DNA of 64,000 nt from Catonia carolina (lineage: Eukaryota > Arthropoda > Insecta > Hemiptera > Achilidae), in assembly GCA_035578175.1 (NCBI GenBank), contig JAQMRL010000001.1, positions 438,314,639 through 438,378,638 on the forward strand, in the 5' to 3' direction. The notes beneath the pieces were generated by a model. The model saw only the letters and a program-made list of their open reading frames with translations, searched no databases and was not told the origin of the DNA. Positions 11,901-26,900 of this stretch are shown here, one piece after another (position 1 is the first letter of the stretch; each line of letters begins with the position of its first letter). A program made the position numbers and the translations under genes.

Positions 11901-14900
11901 CAAGTGATGTTTCAGATGACGGAAGAGATGAAAGTTGCTCGGCGCAAGGTCAGGGTTGTAGGGTGGGTGGTCCAAAACTTCCCAGCCAAAAAAGTCCAAT
12001 GCAGCTCGGGTCTGAGCGGCAGTGTGAGGGCTTGCATTATCGTGCAGAAACAAAATTCCTTTTGTGAGCATGCCACGTCTCTTGTTTTGAATTGCTCTGC
12101 GCAGCTTCCTCAGGATTTGGCAGTAGGCTTCTACATTTATTGTCGTTCCTCGTTCCATAAAGTCGACCAGCAAAACACCATGCCATCCCAAAACACGGAC
12201 GCCATGATCTTGCGCTGTGACAAAGTCTGTTAGGCTTTGACCTTTACGGGAGAGTGCGTGTGTCTCCATTCCATGCTTTGTTGTTTCGATTCGGGAGTGA
12301 AATGCGAAATCCACGTTTCGTCTCCAGTTACGATCCGACTCAGGATGTCGTCACCATTTTCGTCATAACGTGTCAGAAAATTCAAGGAACTCTCGAGTCT
12401 TTTGTGTTTGTGCTCCTCCGTCAGGAGTTTAGGGACCCAACGCGAGCACAGTTTCTTAAAGTTTAATTTTTCATTAACAATTTTGTAAATCACAGACCTC
12501 GAAACGTCGGGAAATTCGTCATCTGAAACATCACTTGGGCGGCAACCGTTATGACGATGACGACGATTTGAAAACGGCCGTGAATTCTTGGTTATCACAG
12601 CAGGCGGCAAGTTTTTATGAAGAAGGTTTCCAAAATTTGGTTGTGCGATATGATAAGGGTTTACAAAAACTTGGAAACTATGTAGAAAAATAGATAAAAG
12701 TATGTAGATTCCGAAAATAAAATTAGTTTTTGCAAATTTCCTTTTATTTTTTTTTTATTTTCAAACGGTACTTACTTTAAAAATACGCCTCGTACTAATA
12801 AAGGACGCCGGCATTTTTGGTTGAACTGGTGACGTCCTAATATTAGGACGCACCTGGCACTGTCAGGGTTAAGCTATAGGCAATATTAGAGGTCACATTT
12901 ATTTCTTATAAAGGTTTATGAAGAAAACATTTTATCGAAATAAACCACAGCTTACAAAATGTACAGTATGTAGAAACTGCACGGTAGTGAAATGTATGAG
13001 TAGTGTCTCACTGTTGAGGTTGGCAGCACTGTCATAATTTTCACTTCCTTCCTCTCTGCCCATCCATATACAAAAGACAATCTCGTGATTTCAGTATCGT
13101 TTTTTTTTTTTTTTAATTGTATAGCACTTTTAAGAGCGCACTAGTTATGTAATTAAATTCATTTTCCCTTAAGCTGTTTTGGGAGCTGTCGCCTCCTTGC
13201 GTGGTACTCCCTCATCCTCCTACTCACCACCTGTCTCTCCTCCTCTGTCCAGATTCTAGTCTTGGACTCAGCAGAATGGAAATTCCCGAAAGTCTTAATC
13301 TTGTGCCTAAAAATGTCTCTGTTCATAATGTCGTTGCCCGAGATGTCCAACGTTATGAGGTCTTCCTCCACTTCCTTCAACCATCTGTCTCTGGTTTTAA
13401 GTCCTTCCTGGCTTCTGATCAACTTGTAGGTCTCATTTTCCATATCCCTAAACCTCATTAGATGTCCGTAATATTGCAGTCGTCTTTTCCGACACTTTGT
13501 TGCCAAGGATTCCCCCAGAAAATTCATTATTACTTCGTTTGATCGTTTTTTATGTATGTTAGTGTCCGGGTCATAGACTGTTCCCAATATTGTCTGGCCA
13601 AATCTTCTGTGTACCTTGTCCAGCTTTGCAAGTTCTCCCTTTCTGTAACATGTCAGAGTCTCAGCCTCTCAGAGTTCAGTATCTTTATATATATAATTCT
13701 TTTTTTGTTATCAGTCTCTCGACACTATTTTGAAGCAGTTCTGTCTTGCGCAAGTCGTTTCATATCTATTTAACTGGAACACCCAATAGTTCGTTTGTTT
13801 TAGGAAGAAGCTTGTAAGGGGAGGGTGAGTAGGTAGAGTAGGGATAGTTTCAAAGGGTAAAGTGTTGTCTCCTTCTCACTTAATCATCATTCCCTCTCTT
13901 TCTAACCGTATACTACTGTTACAACTACGAGGTGCTTCCCCCACCACTAAACAGAACAGCTCAGCGGCACACAGCGTTGGAGGGAAAGCTTCTAGCTAGA
14001 ACAAATGACCTGTACATATTTTGTCATGTTTTAAAGTTCTTGACGTTCTCAAAGCTCTTGAAGACCTGCATATACTAAGTAAGTCCAACCAGAATCATAC
14101 ATGACTTGAGTTTCCTCACGATAATTCTAGTCAGACAGACAAAGCTGGAGTTTACAATTACTTTCAGCTTTTTGGTTGGCAGAGTGAATGCCCCAAGCTA
14201 CCATCTGACAGGAAGGGATGAGCAGTCAAAAGGTTACTAACAAGCCATACACTGTGAATATACTAATATAACAATAGACTTCTATCCCTGCCAGTTTCCT
14301 TAAGCCTTCTGTAAAAAGAATTAAGGGGTCTCTTTCCAGTTAATGACAGAAGCCCTTTACGACCTGTATAACTCATTCATATAATGAATTTATATAATAA
14401 TTTCACCAACTTCTTTTTAAACTACGTCACCTTTATTTTTATTTTTACGTAAGTAAGAACACGTGTAACACGTGTTTCGGTGGATCCACCATCATAAGAG
14501 TAAATAAAAAAATTGAAACTAAAAAAATTGTTATCTCACTTATTTAAAATTTACAGAAGATGATACATCTTCAGTCACTTGTATAAAACTGACTGTCATT
14601 TATACAAAAGACTGAAGATCTATCATCTTCTGTAAATTTTAAATAAGTGAGATAACAATTTTTTTAGTTTCAATTTTTTTTATTTACTCTGATGATGGTG
14701 GATCAACCGAAACACGTGTAAGTAAGAATAAAAATAAAGGTGACGTAGTTTAAAAAGAAGGTTGGTGAAATTATTATATAAATTCATTATACGAAATAGA
14801 AATAATTTCAAACTGTAGGATGCATTATAAAGATTTATAACTCATTCAATTCAAAAATGAGAGAAGTGCGCATGGCCTTAGAATGATAGCACCGGTTCAC

Positions 14901-17900
14901 AGATGACTATGTTTAATAAACACTCTACTTATTTTTTTTTTTTTTTTTTTTTTTTGGTTTAACGTCCGACTGTTCTGCAATTACTGCTAATGCAGACGGT
15001 GAAGGATGAAATGATTTTTTTGTAACGTACGAAAAGATGCCGTGCCTGAATGGGATTCGAACCCAAGACCGCATGATGAGAGGCGAGCACGTTACCAACT
15101 GCGCCAATGCGGCCGGCAAACTCTACTTATAGCATGTACTTCTCATACATCCTACATGAACTAAATGAAAAGAAAGAATTCCACACGTGAACATGTTTGT
15201 CTGATGTCAGTTGGTTACGTGAACAGTAGTCATAGGTTGAAACAGTTGGTACTCGTGAACCTCTTACTGACAAAATTCAATGAACACGGTATAGTGTCAG
15301 TAGCACTGACAAGTGTTACAGTTAAGGTCATATAACATTTGCAAAATGCTGTTAACGTGCATATATGAAGGCAGTCCAGAAAGTCTGTCACGTTTTGCGT
15401 TTTAGCTGCTAGGGGCGGAGCTATCGCGGCCATTTTGGTGCCGCGGTGTTTCTCCGTTCAGTGGTTATCCAGCCATGCTAGTGAGAGGTCTGTGTCGCTG
15501 TTCGTTGTTTTTCAACAACAATTTAAAATGTGTGCCGTAATTCAAAATCCCGCCAGTTGTGAAGTACGGTCGGTACAGGAACGGAGTTCTTCTTATCGAT
15601 TTCTTGGAACGTGGCACAATAACGTCTGTGAGGTATTGTGAAACACTTGAAAAGTTAAGAAGAGCAATCCAAAACAAACGCAGAGGAAAGTTGACTGGAA
15701 AAATTCTCTTTTTGCATGACAACGCCCGACCACACACGGCAAATCGAACACGAGAAGTCCTGGATGCTTTCAAATGGGAGGTTTTCCCCACATCCGCCAT
15801 ACAGTCCAGACCTTGCGCCCAGCGATTATCACTTGTTCCTGACAACAAAGACATGGCTTGCGACGCAGCGCTTTGACAACGACGGAGCTGCAAGAGGGTG
15901 TGACTAACTGGTTAAAATCACAGGCGGTAGACTTTTATGATGCAGGCATTTCAAAATTAGTTCACCGCTATGATAAGTGTCTTAATTTGTTTGGTGATTA
16001 TGTAGAAAAATAGCATTTTAGTTGCACTTTCAAAAGTAAATAATAAAATGTTTTTCTTGTACTTAGTTTTTTTTTTTATATCAAAACGTGACAGACTTTC
16101 TGGACTGCCCTTGTATTCAGATACATGAATCAACATACACTCATAAAATTACCTATTATGTTTAAGATGACTTCTGACTAAATGTCCGGCCGCTAACGCA
16201 GACATGAGCGACAATTCACCAGCTAGTACCGTGCCACACACTATCCTTGCCAATTTGTTCGCATTCTCGCCTGGCTGTTGTTCGTTTGCTCCTGTTCACA
16301 AAATTAAATGTTACAAAATTAGTACTACAGTGGTTATCAGTGTACTTTGATAGTTGGGGTTCAATTAAACATTTGTGTGTACAAGACTACACCTCATTTA
16401 TATGTCATACACATCATTGTCATTTCATTGGGTAATGGGGTTGCTTATAGTTCTTAACCCTTTTAGTCCGAAACAGTATTTAAAGTATGATCTTCAGTGG
16501 CATTTACTTTGAATAAGGGTTGTATAAGGGAGTGGCAGCCCTTATTTCGAAAACTTGCAAGCGTAAGGCTGACATTGCTGACCAAAATTGCAACGTTACA
16601 GAAAAATAAAATTTCCTGTAAAAAAATTAATTTTTATTGTGTTAAAAAAACAGGAATTGTTCTAACACTAAAAATATTGAAAATAGTTTTTTTTTTGTTT
16701 ATTTCAAGTCGCATCGACAGCTTGGTCATTAGCAACTACTGTGGGTTTTGGTACCTTAACGGTGGTTTTAACGTGTTAAAATTTCCAAACCCTAGCCGGG
16801 AATCGAACCCAGGACTTATTGCTTTGTAGGCTAGCGCACTAGTCATTACACCACGGAGGTGGTTTCAAAATACATGTTTCCATTAATTTTTGTTTATAAG
16901 TTTTATTGCAAATGTTCGGTTAACCAGACGTTAGTAATTTATAGACACCCGGTAAACCGGATGTTATAACTCCGTATAAGATATCGACGTCCTGTTTTCC
17001 GGACGTTGGCACTGAAAGGGTTAAATTGAATAGACTGCAACATACGCACATTAGGGTAACAAAAACAAAAACAAAACTGGAAAAGTAAAATGACAGTGAA
17101 TTGAATTACAGCGCTATAATCACTAACTACAAAAGAACCGATTAATTACAAAATAATATAAAGAAAATTATATTTAAGTTTACAATTGACCAAAATAGAT
17201 ATTTGCCTTGAAATCTGAATGCTTACTTGTCAATTTATAGTGAAGGAACGTATCAGAGCTCAGTAAACTTTAAGGTATAATAGACAGCAGAAGTATAGTG
17301 ATGTGGGAGGAGAGTAGGTCAATCCCTCCTGCCAACACACAACATGTGATCATGCGTCCGCTAACATTATGTCTATTGGTTAATGGTTTATAATGTAGTA
17401 TTTCCTAGAAATACTGTACTTATCTAGTGTCACCAGATGGCGACATTAAGTGGAGAGTTGAAACCTTTGCATTTTGATGGCCCTGAAAAGGACCGTTTAA
17501 GCGGTGGTCATCTTGAAGAGAAGCGTCGATCGTAGTCGTCGTGGCAATCGAGGAGCTGGGCAACATGGCGTGTCGTCGACCAGTGGAAACATTATCTTCT
17601 TCCCTCGCAGTAGTGCGTTGATGGTTGCTTCGTCAGGTCCGGTGGGCGCGAGGCTCGGTTAAGGGACCGCTGCGGGCATCGCTCACATCAGCAGGCGATG
17701 ACGGTCTGGTCGACGGCTTACGGTGACGGGTCAGCGAGCGGAAGCATCATCTTCTCTCTTGCGGGGTCGTCGATTAGTCTTTGCTGGAGCTCGGTAGCCA
17801 TGTTCCCGATGGTGGATGTCTTGTCTGCTCTCTGGATCGGAATCGAATCCCTCGGCTCAGTGTAGTGCTCTTTATATAGTTGCCGAGAGCGCTGTGGTAG

Positions 17901-19344
17901 AGGGCGGTTACTGGCTCAGCCTTAATGACAAAGGCCTCTGTCGGTGCGCAGCCGAAAGGTTTGTCGGTGGGCCGACAAAGGCCAGAAGAACTATTGAAGG
18001 CCGGCAACACAGTAAATGATTACTTAGAAGGGGTGGCGGTGACACTAGTTTATTTCTTCTTTCTTTTCCACTATATTTCATACGATGAAACTGCGATTCA
18101 TTTATTTATCCATTACAAGAAAATAAATAATCACATTCAATCTTTAAGATCAATTTAACGAAGACATTTTAACATTTTGAAATGCAAATTTCATAGCCAA
18201 AAATTAAAGTTTTTTTGCCTTGTACTTAAATGTATGCGTTAAGTACAGTGCATTATTAAATACGTAATAATTTTATCTCGACTGTTTCTTTTTTCTTTTT
18301 ATTCCTAGTATGTGTACGTTGCAATCTGTTTAATTCAGAACAATAAGCAACCCCATGACCCAAAGAGATGAGGATGATGTGTATGACGTGTAAATGAGGT
18401 GTAGTCTTGTGTAGACTCAGGCCGACCATTCCTGAGAGAGTATGGTTAATTAAACCCCAACCATCAAAGTACACCGGTAACTACTGTCTAGCATTCAAAT
18501 CCGTATAAAAGTAGCTTCCTTTACTAGGAAGGTTCCTGGTTCAAATCCTAGTAAAGGTAGTTACTTTTATACGGATTTGAATACTAGGCAGTGGTTACCG
18601 GTGTACTTTGATGGTTGGGGTTCAATTAACCATACTCTCTCAGGAATGGTCGGCCTGAGTCTACACAAGACTACACCTCATTTATCTCAACTGTGAAGGA
18701 ATTTTAATCCTTCGAGAAATTCATTATTATCTGCAAAGTATTGTTTATATGTAATATGACTCACCTTTAACTCCAAGCATTTCAAGACACGCAGCTTGTG
18801 GTGACAATTGTGTACCACCACCAATTGTGCCAATTTCGATTGAAGGCATCGTACACGATATATAAAGGTCATTGCCATCTTCACCCCACGGCTCCATCAA
18901 TGTCATACAATTACTGCTACCCACATTCTGTGCTGGATCCTAAATAAACAATTTAAATTTTTTATTTCATAAATCCATAAAAACACAAACAGATTTTTAC
19001 TTGTTATTCAAATTTTATTATATAAGTTTTTGTGCTGAAATAGATAATAAAGCTGCAATCTTAAAAAAACCAATTCTTTTACACGAAAACAGCCTCACCA
19101 AGAATTTCAGCAAACATGGCGCCTACCCTATCTTGTAGAGCATAAAAAATGTAGAAAATCAGATTTAAAAAAAAATCATAGGACCAGTTTTTGAGAAAAT
19201 GGCAAAAAAGTGAAAAATTACACGAATAAACTACTACTTTTGGTTGACCGATTTTGATGAAAATGTTCGTGTTGGGCCAGTAGTGGTATGTAACTTAAGT
19301 TTCAAGTTTTAAGCTCGTACGATGTTCCGTTCTTGAGATATTTT

Positions 19345-19380
<36 letters not shown>

Positions 19381-20945
19381 GCACACACACACACGCACAC
19401 ACTCACGCGCGCGCGCGCACACGCACGCGCACGCATACACACACACACACAGACCAATTGCTAAAAACATGTTTTTTGGGTTCAGGGGGTCTGAAAACGT
19501 GTAGATCCGGTGAAAACTGGATTTCTTAAAATCGACATGAAAACAATACTTTCCTTTCTACATATTCATATAGACAAGATAAAGTAAAAACTCATCGAAC
19601 CAAAAAAAAAGTATTAAAGAACATTCAAAAGTTGTTGGTAGAAGATCAGCAGCTGAAATTTATTATTACGACAAAACAACACAAGATATCTATTAGATGT
19701 TTCTAAATAAACAGATAAATAAAGTAGACGTACCTGTCCAGTGGCAATATAGATGGCAGTGACAATGTTAGCTGCATGAGCATTGAACCCACCTATACTT
19801 CCAGCCACAGCTGACCCGATCATATTCTTACTAATATTTACATCGACCAATGCCTGAACAGTAGTCTTTAATATGTTTCTAACGACGTTTGAAGGAACAA
19901 TCGCCTCACATACTACAGATTTACCTCTGCCTTCAATCCTGCAAATCAAAAATGAAACATAATTTTATGGGTTTTTTTTCATTCGTAAGTTAACATTAAG
20001 GACTTTGTTTCATTTAAAAGTTATTCCTTACTATATCAGAATAAATTATACTACTTTTCAAGGTGATTAGTTCTAAACGTATGCATTGCCCCTACCTACC
20101 AACTTTATAGCTAGCCAATTACTTTCCAACAACGTTGCCAATACTTGCTCTTGTAGTTCTGTTAAATATTTTGTCAGCCATTTTTTTGGTCTTTTAATAT
20201 CAATTATAACCTATAAACATACAATCAGGTGCATATATTATAAAGTATTGCATGTTACTGCCCATAACAGACAGGTGGAGAGTCAAATTATTTACTCTCA
20301 ATCTGTTCATTGCTGGGCTAAAACAAATAGTTCCGTTTCATATCACATGGTCAGCCAATTTAATGACTGAATCATTTAAGAACAGAAGAGGTAGAGGTGT
20401 AAAAGACACTAATCAGAGTTATCTCCTCTGAAAGTAATGGATTTCATTATACAGCCAGACCCTGTGGTGAATGAAGTGAAGGTGTCATTTGCAGAGTGGA
20501 AAATATGTGCTTTTAAGAGGGCCCGGCATGCTGATAAGCATACCTTTCTATTCAGTGAGTTGTGGCAATTGTAAACCACCTCACTCCTCGTTTTACTTAG
20601 TAAAACCTCTACAGGTTCAAACCAGCCTGATCAGGCTGATGACCTAAACAACAATTGCACGTTAACGTTAAATTTATAATAAATTTTTTTATTATGAACA
20701 ATTATTATTATTATACTTGCTGTGCTCAGTTCTATCAAAATTAGTGATGAGGGGAATTAGGAGTTGTGATTAAATAATATGGTGAATGAATTTTTATAGT
20801 AGGAACTGCTGATGCTACAGCCATTTGAAGTAATACACCTAATAGCCTGATTATTTGACATACTCATTGTCAAGTTTGAACGAGTTGTGACTTGTCAGTC
20901 GGCTTCCAGAGGAGGAAGAGTGTTGTCATGTTTACCATGTCAGTT

Positions 20946-20978
<33 letters not shown>

Positions 20979-23900
20979 GTTTAACGTCCGACTGTTCTGC
21001 AATTACTGCTAATGCAGACGGTGAAGGGTGAAATGATATTTTGTAACGTATGAAAAAATGCCATGTCTGAATGGGATTCGAACCCAAGACCGCATGATGA
21101 GAGGCGAGCACGTTACCAACTGCGCCAATGCGGCCGGCCATGTCAGTTAAGGCCGATATCTACCACGCTAATTAGTTTTGTTTATTCGCTTCGTTGTTTT
21201 TAAATATCTGCGCCACAGAAGGCGTATTTGATTTATATTTCAGAATATTGCAGTGAAATGACTGCCTTCTGGATCGTGTATGGTAACTTTACTCTTCCTT
21301 CCTCCATGCGTCCACACCACACCCACAATCCTACAACCGTTTCTTCTCCCCCTTATGCATTAACTTTTGCCCCGGACACACCGTTTTGCTCGAGGCTTTT
21401 CTTTAGCCAATCGTCTGACGGGACGCGTTGGCAATTGCTGTATTCAGTTTCATAACTATAAAGTTTAAGTGTATTCTTCTGTGTAACTATTTGTACAATA
21501 TCGTGTTTTGTGTGCTTATTTAAATATGCTGTATTCGCTAAGATAATTTTGCAATGATTAATCAACGAAACAAACTTCACGTGTATTCTTCAACTGGAGT
21601 CTATCCTGCAGTGTTCAATAACAAATAAGTGTACGCCTTTGTTTGTGGTTTTAAGTTTAATTGTACAAGGGACTGTTCCCTTCCGTATTTGTTTGTCCTG
21701 TGTCATTCCATTCTTTCGTTCTGGTCTTAGACAGGACCCTGGATAAACTGTCTTGGTCCTCTTTGGGTTCTTTTTGTGTTAAACGCGGGCTGCAACTTGA
21801 TAATTTTTATGTAAAGGCTTTAAACCAGGGAACCGGGCAGTGGTACCCTAACAATGTCTGTACGAACCACATGGATTCAGCAATGCGTTAACATTAAGGT
21901 TTATTTTATTATACTCATGAAATACTAAAATTAGTGTACGACGATAATATGGTAGCTCTGAAAACTATTTACAAGTGGAACCAGCAATTTAAAAGCAGAA
22001 ATGAGTTGATTAAAGATAAGAAATGGTCGGGACGTCTTTTGACCTCAATAACAGATAAAAACGTGCGAAAAGTGACAAAACTGGTTTGTTCGAACAAGTG
22101 ATTGAATATTTGAGAGCTTAACAAATAACTAAAGACCTCATACGGGTTCATGCAAAGCATTTTAACTGATATTTTGAAAATGAAATGAGCGAGTGTGAAA
22201 TTAGTTCCCAGACGTTTTTCCCCTATGCCACCTCTCGCTTCTGATCAGCAAGTTTTGGCTGAAAAAATTCCTATCTGTTCACATTCACATTACTCTCTGG
22301 ATTTAGCACCATGTGACTTCTGGCTCTTCCCAAAAATAACACTGTGCTGAAAGGAAAACGTTTAGACATATTCTGGACACTGAGAGGGCCACGATACAGC
22401 ATGAAAGAATTTACGGGTGCGCTCTCCCATATTTCAATTAGTTTCAATCTACACAATTAAGTCACTCATGCAACACTAAGTCTTGCCATCTCCACTAGTC
22501 TGCTCTTGGCAATACTTGTTACGATCAAATACTTTACAAGTAGGCAATTTTAGGTTCGCTTCAAAAATGGATACTGAACAATACTTCACCTGCAAATAGA
22601 ACTGCAGAAAAATATTTTAAAGAATGTTGAAAGAAATGTATAAACCTGCCAACAACTTAACATTAAAGAAAAAAAAAACAAGACTGAACAGTGCGGGCAT
22701 ACAACAATATTTGGTTCTGTTAACATGAAATGCGGAACAATATTTAAATAGTAACATCAAGCAACATGCACATTGCCACACCCATGTATTTTTACCACCA
22801 TGCGTATACGAGGTGTGGCTATTAAATAACGAGACTGACGTAGTAAAAAATTTTATTTTAATTTTATACATAATCACTTATTGTCACCTTCAATATACAC
22901 TCCTTCTCTATCCCTAAAACGCTCCATGCAAATTTTCCATTGTTGGAAGCAGTGCTGGAAGTCATCTTCTGTCAGTTCCTTCAAGACACATGCCGCTTTC
23001 TCTTTTACAGCTTCCATAAAAACTCAAATCTTGTCCCTTTTAATGTAGATTTCACCTTAGGGAACAGCTAGAAGATAACAACATGATGAAACGTGATGAA
23101 ACGTGGTTTTTTACTTATTATCTGGAAATGACGCGCCAATCCATGGACTGGAAGAGCCAAACTTCACCGAGAGCCAAAATAGCTCGAATGAGCAAGTCAA
23201 AATTTAAAGAAATTATGATTGTTTTTTTTATATCCATGGGATTGTGTACCTTCACTAAGTTCCAGAAGGTCAAACAATTAATCAATATTACTACCTTGAG
23301 GTACTTTCTAAACTATGTTAAACAGTAAGGAAAAAACGCCCCGAAATGTGGAAGGACAAATCATGGGTTCTCCACCAAGACAATGCGCCAGCTCATTCCA
23401 TGTTATCTGTCAAGTGGTTCCTAGCCAAGTAGAGCATCTCAATGTTAGAACATCCACCTTATTTTCTATCTTGAAAATGATAGAATCTTGCATTCCAGAT
23501 CTTGCATCATGTCACTTCTACCTGTTCTCTAAGGTGAAATCTGCATTAAAAGGGACAAGATTTGAGTCTGTGGAAGCTGTAAAAGAGAAAGCAGCACGTA
23601 TCCTAAAGGAATTGACAGAAGATGACTTCCAGCACTGTTTCCAACAACGGAAAATTCGCATGGAGCGTTGTTGGGATAGAGAAGGAGTGTATATTGAAGG
23701 TGACAATAAGTGATTATGTATAAAATAAAAATAAAATTTTTAACGTCAGTCTCATTATTTAATAGCCACACCTCTATACAGTACTGAGTTAAGCAGTAGC
23801 GGGAAAAAATTACTGGTAAGTAATGAATTAATCATTGTGTTTGACTTTTTTATTTTTAATTTTGTGTGATATTTGATTCAATGGGGTTCATGACAAGCCT

Positions 23901-26900
23901 ACTGTAGTAAGCAGTAGCAGAAACAATTTTTTGGTGGTAAGTGATGAATTTATCATTGGTGATAAACTTCCAGTTTATCAGTTTTATCTTGACATGTCGT
24001 ATACTCCCTTTGGAGTCTCCTGGATGCAAAAAAAAGTATCAGATTAACCAGTAAACAATAGAAATTTCTAATTAAAACAACAATAAAAATATGTATTTCA
24101 AATTACAAAAGGTCCCTCCCTCTTACGAGACTTAAAATAAAACTAAAATTAAATAGTTAACACAATAAAACAATATAAACAATCAGTACAATTACCAATT
24201 GACAGCAGCTGGTTTTTTATCGGAACAGAAATTACCACTCAGACTTAATAACTCCATATCAGGAAACGTTCGTTGTACAAATTTCAATGCCACTTCCGTC
24301 CCCTAAAATCACACAAAATAGACAATAATTTTAATTCATTTATATACAACAGTTATCTCTAACGTAAAGACCATTGGGAAATTTCTTTTGTTGATGTGTC
24401 AGGAAAGATCGTGGCCCTTATTTTTCCAGACATTTCAAGAGCTGTTATTGGTCATATTGTTCATGACCATTTAGGATTCAAAAAGGTTTATCATGTTGGG
24501 TGTCGCAATTATTAACGGAATGTCACAAAAAAATCTGAATGGGATCTGCTTTAGAATTTCTATTGTGCTATACAAAAAAAGGTGATGAGTTCAATAGTTA
24601 CTGGCAATGAAACAATAAGACGGCAAAGTTACCGGCAATGAAACAATAAGATGGCAAAGTTACTGGCAATGAAACTGTAAGACGGCAAAATTACCGGCAA
24701 TGAAACAGTAAGACGGTAAAGATACCGGCAATGAAACAATAAGACGGCAAAGTTACCGGCAATGAAACATTAAGACGGCAACGTTACCGGCAATGAAACA
24801 ATAAAACGGCAAAGTTACCGGCAATGAAACAATAAGACGGCAAAACTACCGGCAATGAAACAGTAAGACGGCGAAGTTACCGGCAATGAAACAGTAAGAC
24901 GGCAAAGTTACCGGCAATGAAACAATAAGACGGCAAAGTTACCGGCAATGAAATAATAAGATGGCAAAGTTACCAGCAATGAAATAGTAAGACGGCAAAG
25001 TTACCGGCAATGAAACAGTAAGACGGCAAAGTTACCGGCAATGAAACGAAACATGATACAAAATTAGAACTTAGAACTCATGTTAGATACCACTAGGGGA
25101 CTTGACACAAAAGTTTTCATAAAATCTGTCAACCAGATAGTAGTTAATCGTCCAATTTTTCACTTCTTTTGTAATTATCTCAAAAACAGCTTTGACAATT
25201 TTTTTTAAAAATCACCTCATTTACTAAATTTTTTTATGCTTTACAAAATATGGTAAGTGCTATGTCAGCTGAAATTTTTTTGGGGAGCACTTGTGGTAAA
25301 AAATGTTTTTTTAAGATAGCAGCCTTCATATTGATTCTAGGGTAAAAGTGTATAACAATCAAAGTTGTCAACATTGAAATACCTACAACTTTCATTTCAA
25401 ATACTTTTTTCTACAAAGTTTAGTTTAGCTTCAACTAGTGATTTTTGTATTTTGTTCATCAAAATTGGTAAAAAAATTGGGATTTTTTAATATTGCGACA
25501 TTAGTATGGATTTTACGACAAAAGTAAATATACCGTATTTTTCGGACGATAAGACGCATCCTTGTTTTTCGTGGCATAAATTATCTAAAAATTATTTTGA
25601 CTGATTTTAATTAGTTTACAGGTAAACTACAGAAGATACAATATATAATTATTTTGTAGTCATAAATTTACAAAAAAACATGGATATAGAAACTGTAAGT
25701 ACGTAAATTACTAGTATTGTATATGGTAAATTATTTTTACTATTCATCTTCTGCTTCTGCCAAGTCTATGTCCGAACTTTCTGAGCTATCACCTCCATTT
25801 CCCTCAAATAGGAAGTCATCTTCAGTCCCATCATGTCTATTACTTATTCCGAATTTTTTGAAAGCTTTGGTAACAGTCTCAATTATGTCAGCTTCCCAAG
25901 ATTTTCACCCACTCACATACTTCTGAATATGTTGGTCGTCTCATACGTTCAGTCGGAGCGAAATCTTTGTCAGTCCTTTCCATCCTCTATGTGGTGTGTG
26001 ACCGGAATTGATCTAAAACTGGTAGAGCTGGCTTTTTCAAGAGACGTCTGGACGTCTTGACCAAATTTTTTCCAACCAGAACTTCATCCCGTTTTCATCC
26101 ATCTATCCTTTGCAGTGTACATGGACAAAAATTCCTGGCGGTATTGTTTCTTTTGGTAACGTTTTTCTTTTAAAAATTAACATAGAAGGAAGTTTTGTAC
26201 CATCTGCACAGCATGCCGAAACATAAGTATAATGTGTCTTTTCATGACCTGTGGTTTTAATTGGAACTGTTTTAGTACCTTTCACATCAACTGTTCTATT
26301 TGATGGAACATCAAACATTAGAGGTATCTCATCCATGTTGCCTATTTGACCAAGTTCATAGCCATTTTTCTTTCTTGAACAAATTATAAACTTGTGGAAT
26401 TCTTAGATTTTCGTTTCATATTTAGGTGGCATCTTTTGTGCGGTTTTGTGCGAGTACGCATGGTACTCGCTCATGGTACTCATGATAAGACCTCTTTTCA
26501 TGATACTGAAACACCAAGAAAAACTTCCAGAGAAATCTCCTAAGTCTAGTAAAGCTGCCTGCTTTCTAGCTTCGAAAACAGTCATTTTTGTTTACACTGA
26601 ACTGCCATTTTTCCCGTGATTGATAATCCAATTTTTCAATTGTGCTTTAAATTGAGGCCATTTGGCAGCATGAGTTCGAAATTTACTGGTATGTTTCTTA
26701 TTATCTGCCTTGAGTAATAAATCTTCTTGTTTCCGCCATTCCCGAGTCATTTTTTTCTGTTGGAGGAGGTAAAAAATGCCTTTCTACTGCCCAAATGCCA
26801 TTATCTTTTGCATATTGAACCACTTTTAATTTAAAAGCGAAAGAGTGCGAAACATGCTACACATTTTAAAATGCTATAATAACTGCCGTAAGTAATATCG

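Larger units (their letters stand above)
11127..12872. mobile_element. TTAA element 1 (piggyBac-like), split by a mariner
   Basis: The ends are TTAA-CCCTTATACTGCCAGG and its imperfect inverse CCTGGCACTGTCAGGG-TTAA. A subterminal palindrome, gacgtcctaatattaggacg, lies at about 12832-12851. A fold-back mariner (11646-12792) sits inside. It belongs to the TTAA series described in the findings. Confidence 0.65.
14365..14815. mobile_element. Penelope-like palindromic element, family Z
   Basis: This is a palindrome of two roughly 200-bp arms, from tgaatttatataataatttc to gaaattattatataaattca, meeting near 14590-14600. Each arm holds a hammerhead-like core (ctgatga ... gaaacacgtgta). Inverted arms with such motifs are typical of Penelope-like retroelement terminal repeats, but no protein is encoded here, so assignment rests on the motif and its parallel with family W. 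Confidence 0.6.

Noticed and set aside
15465..15893. 142-residue minus-strand frame
   Set aside because: Antisense shadow of the mariner transposase at 15530-16012.
17774..18019. Overlapping short frames on both strands
   Set aside because: Both lie in the solo LTR; composition alone explains them.
24598..25047. Regular 31-bp repeats resembling a CRISPR array
   Set aside because: The units are directly contiguous with no spacers, in an animal intron. It is a minisatellite.
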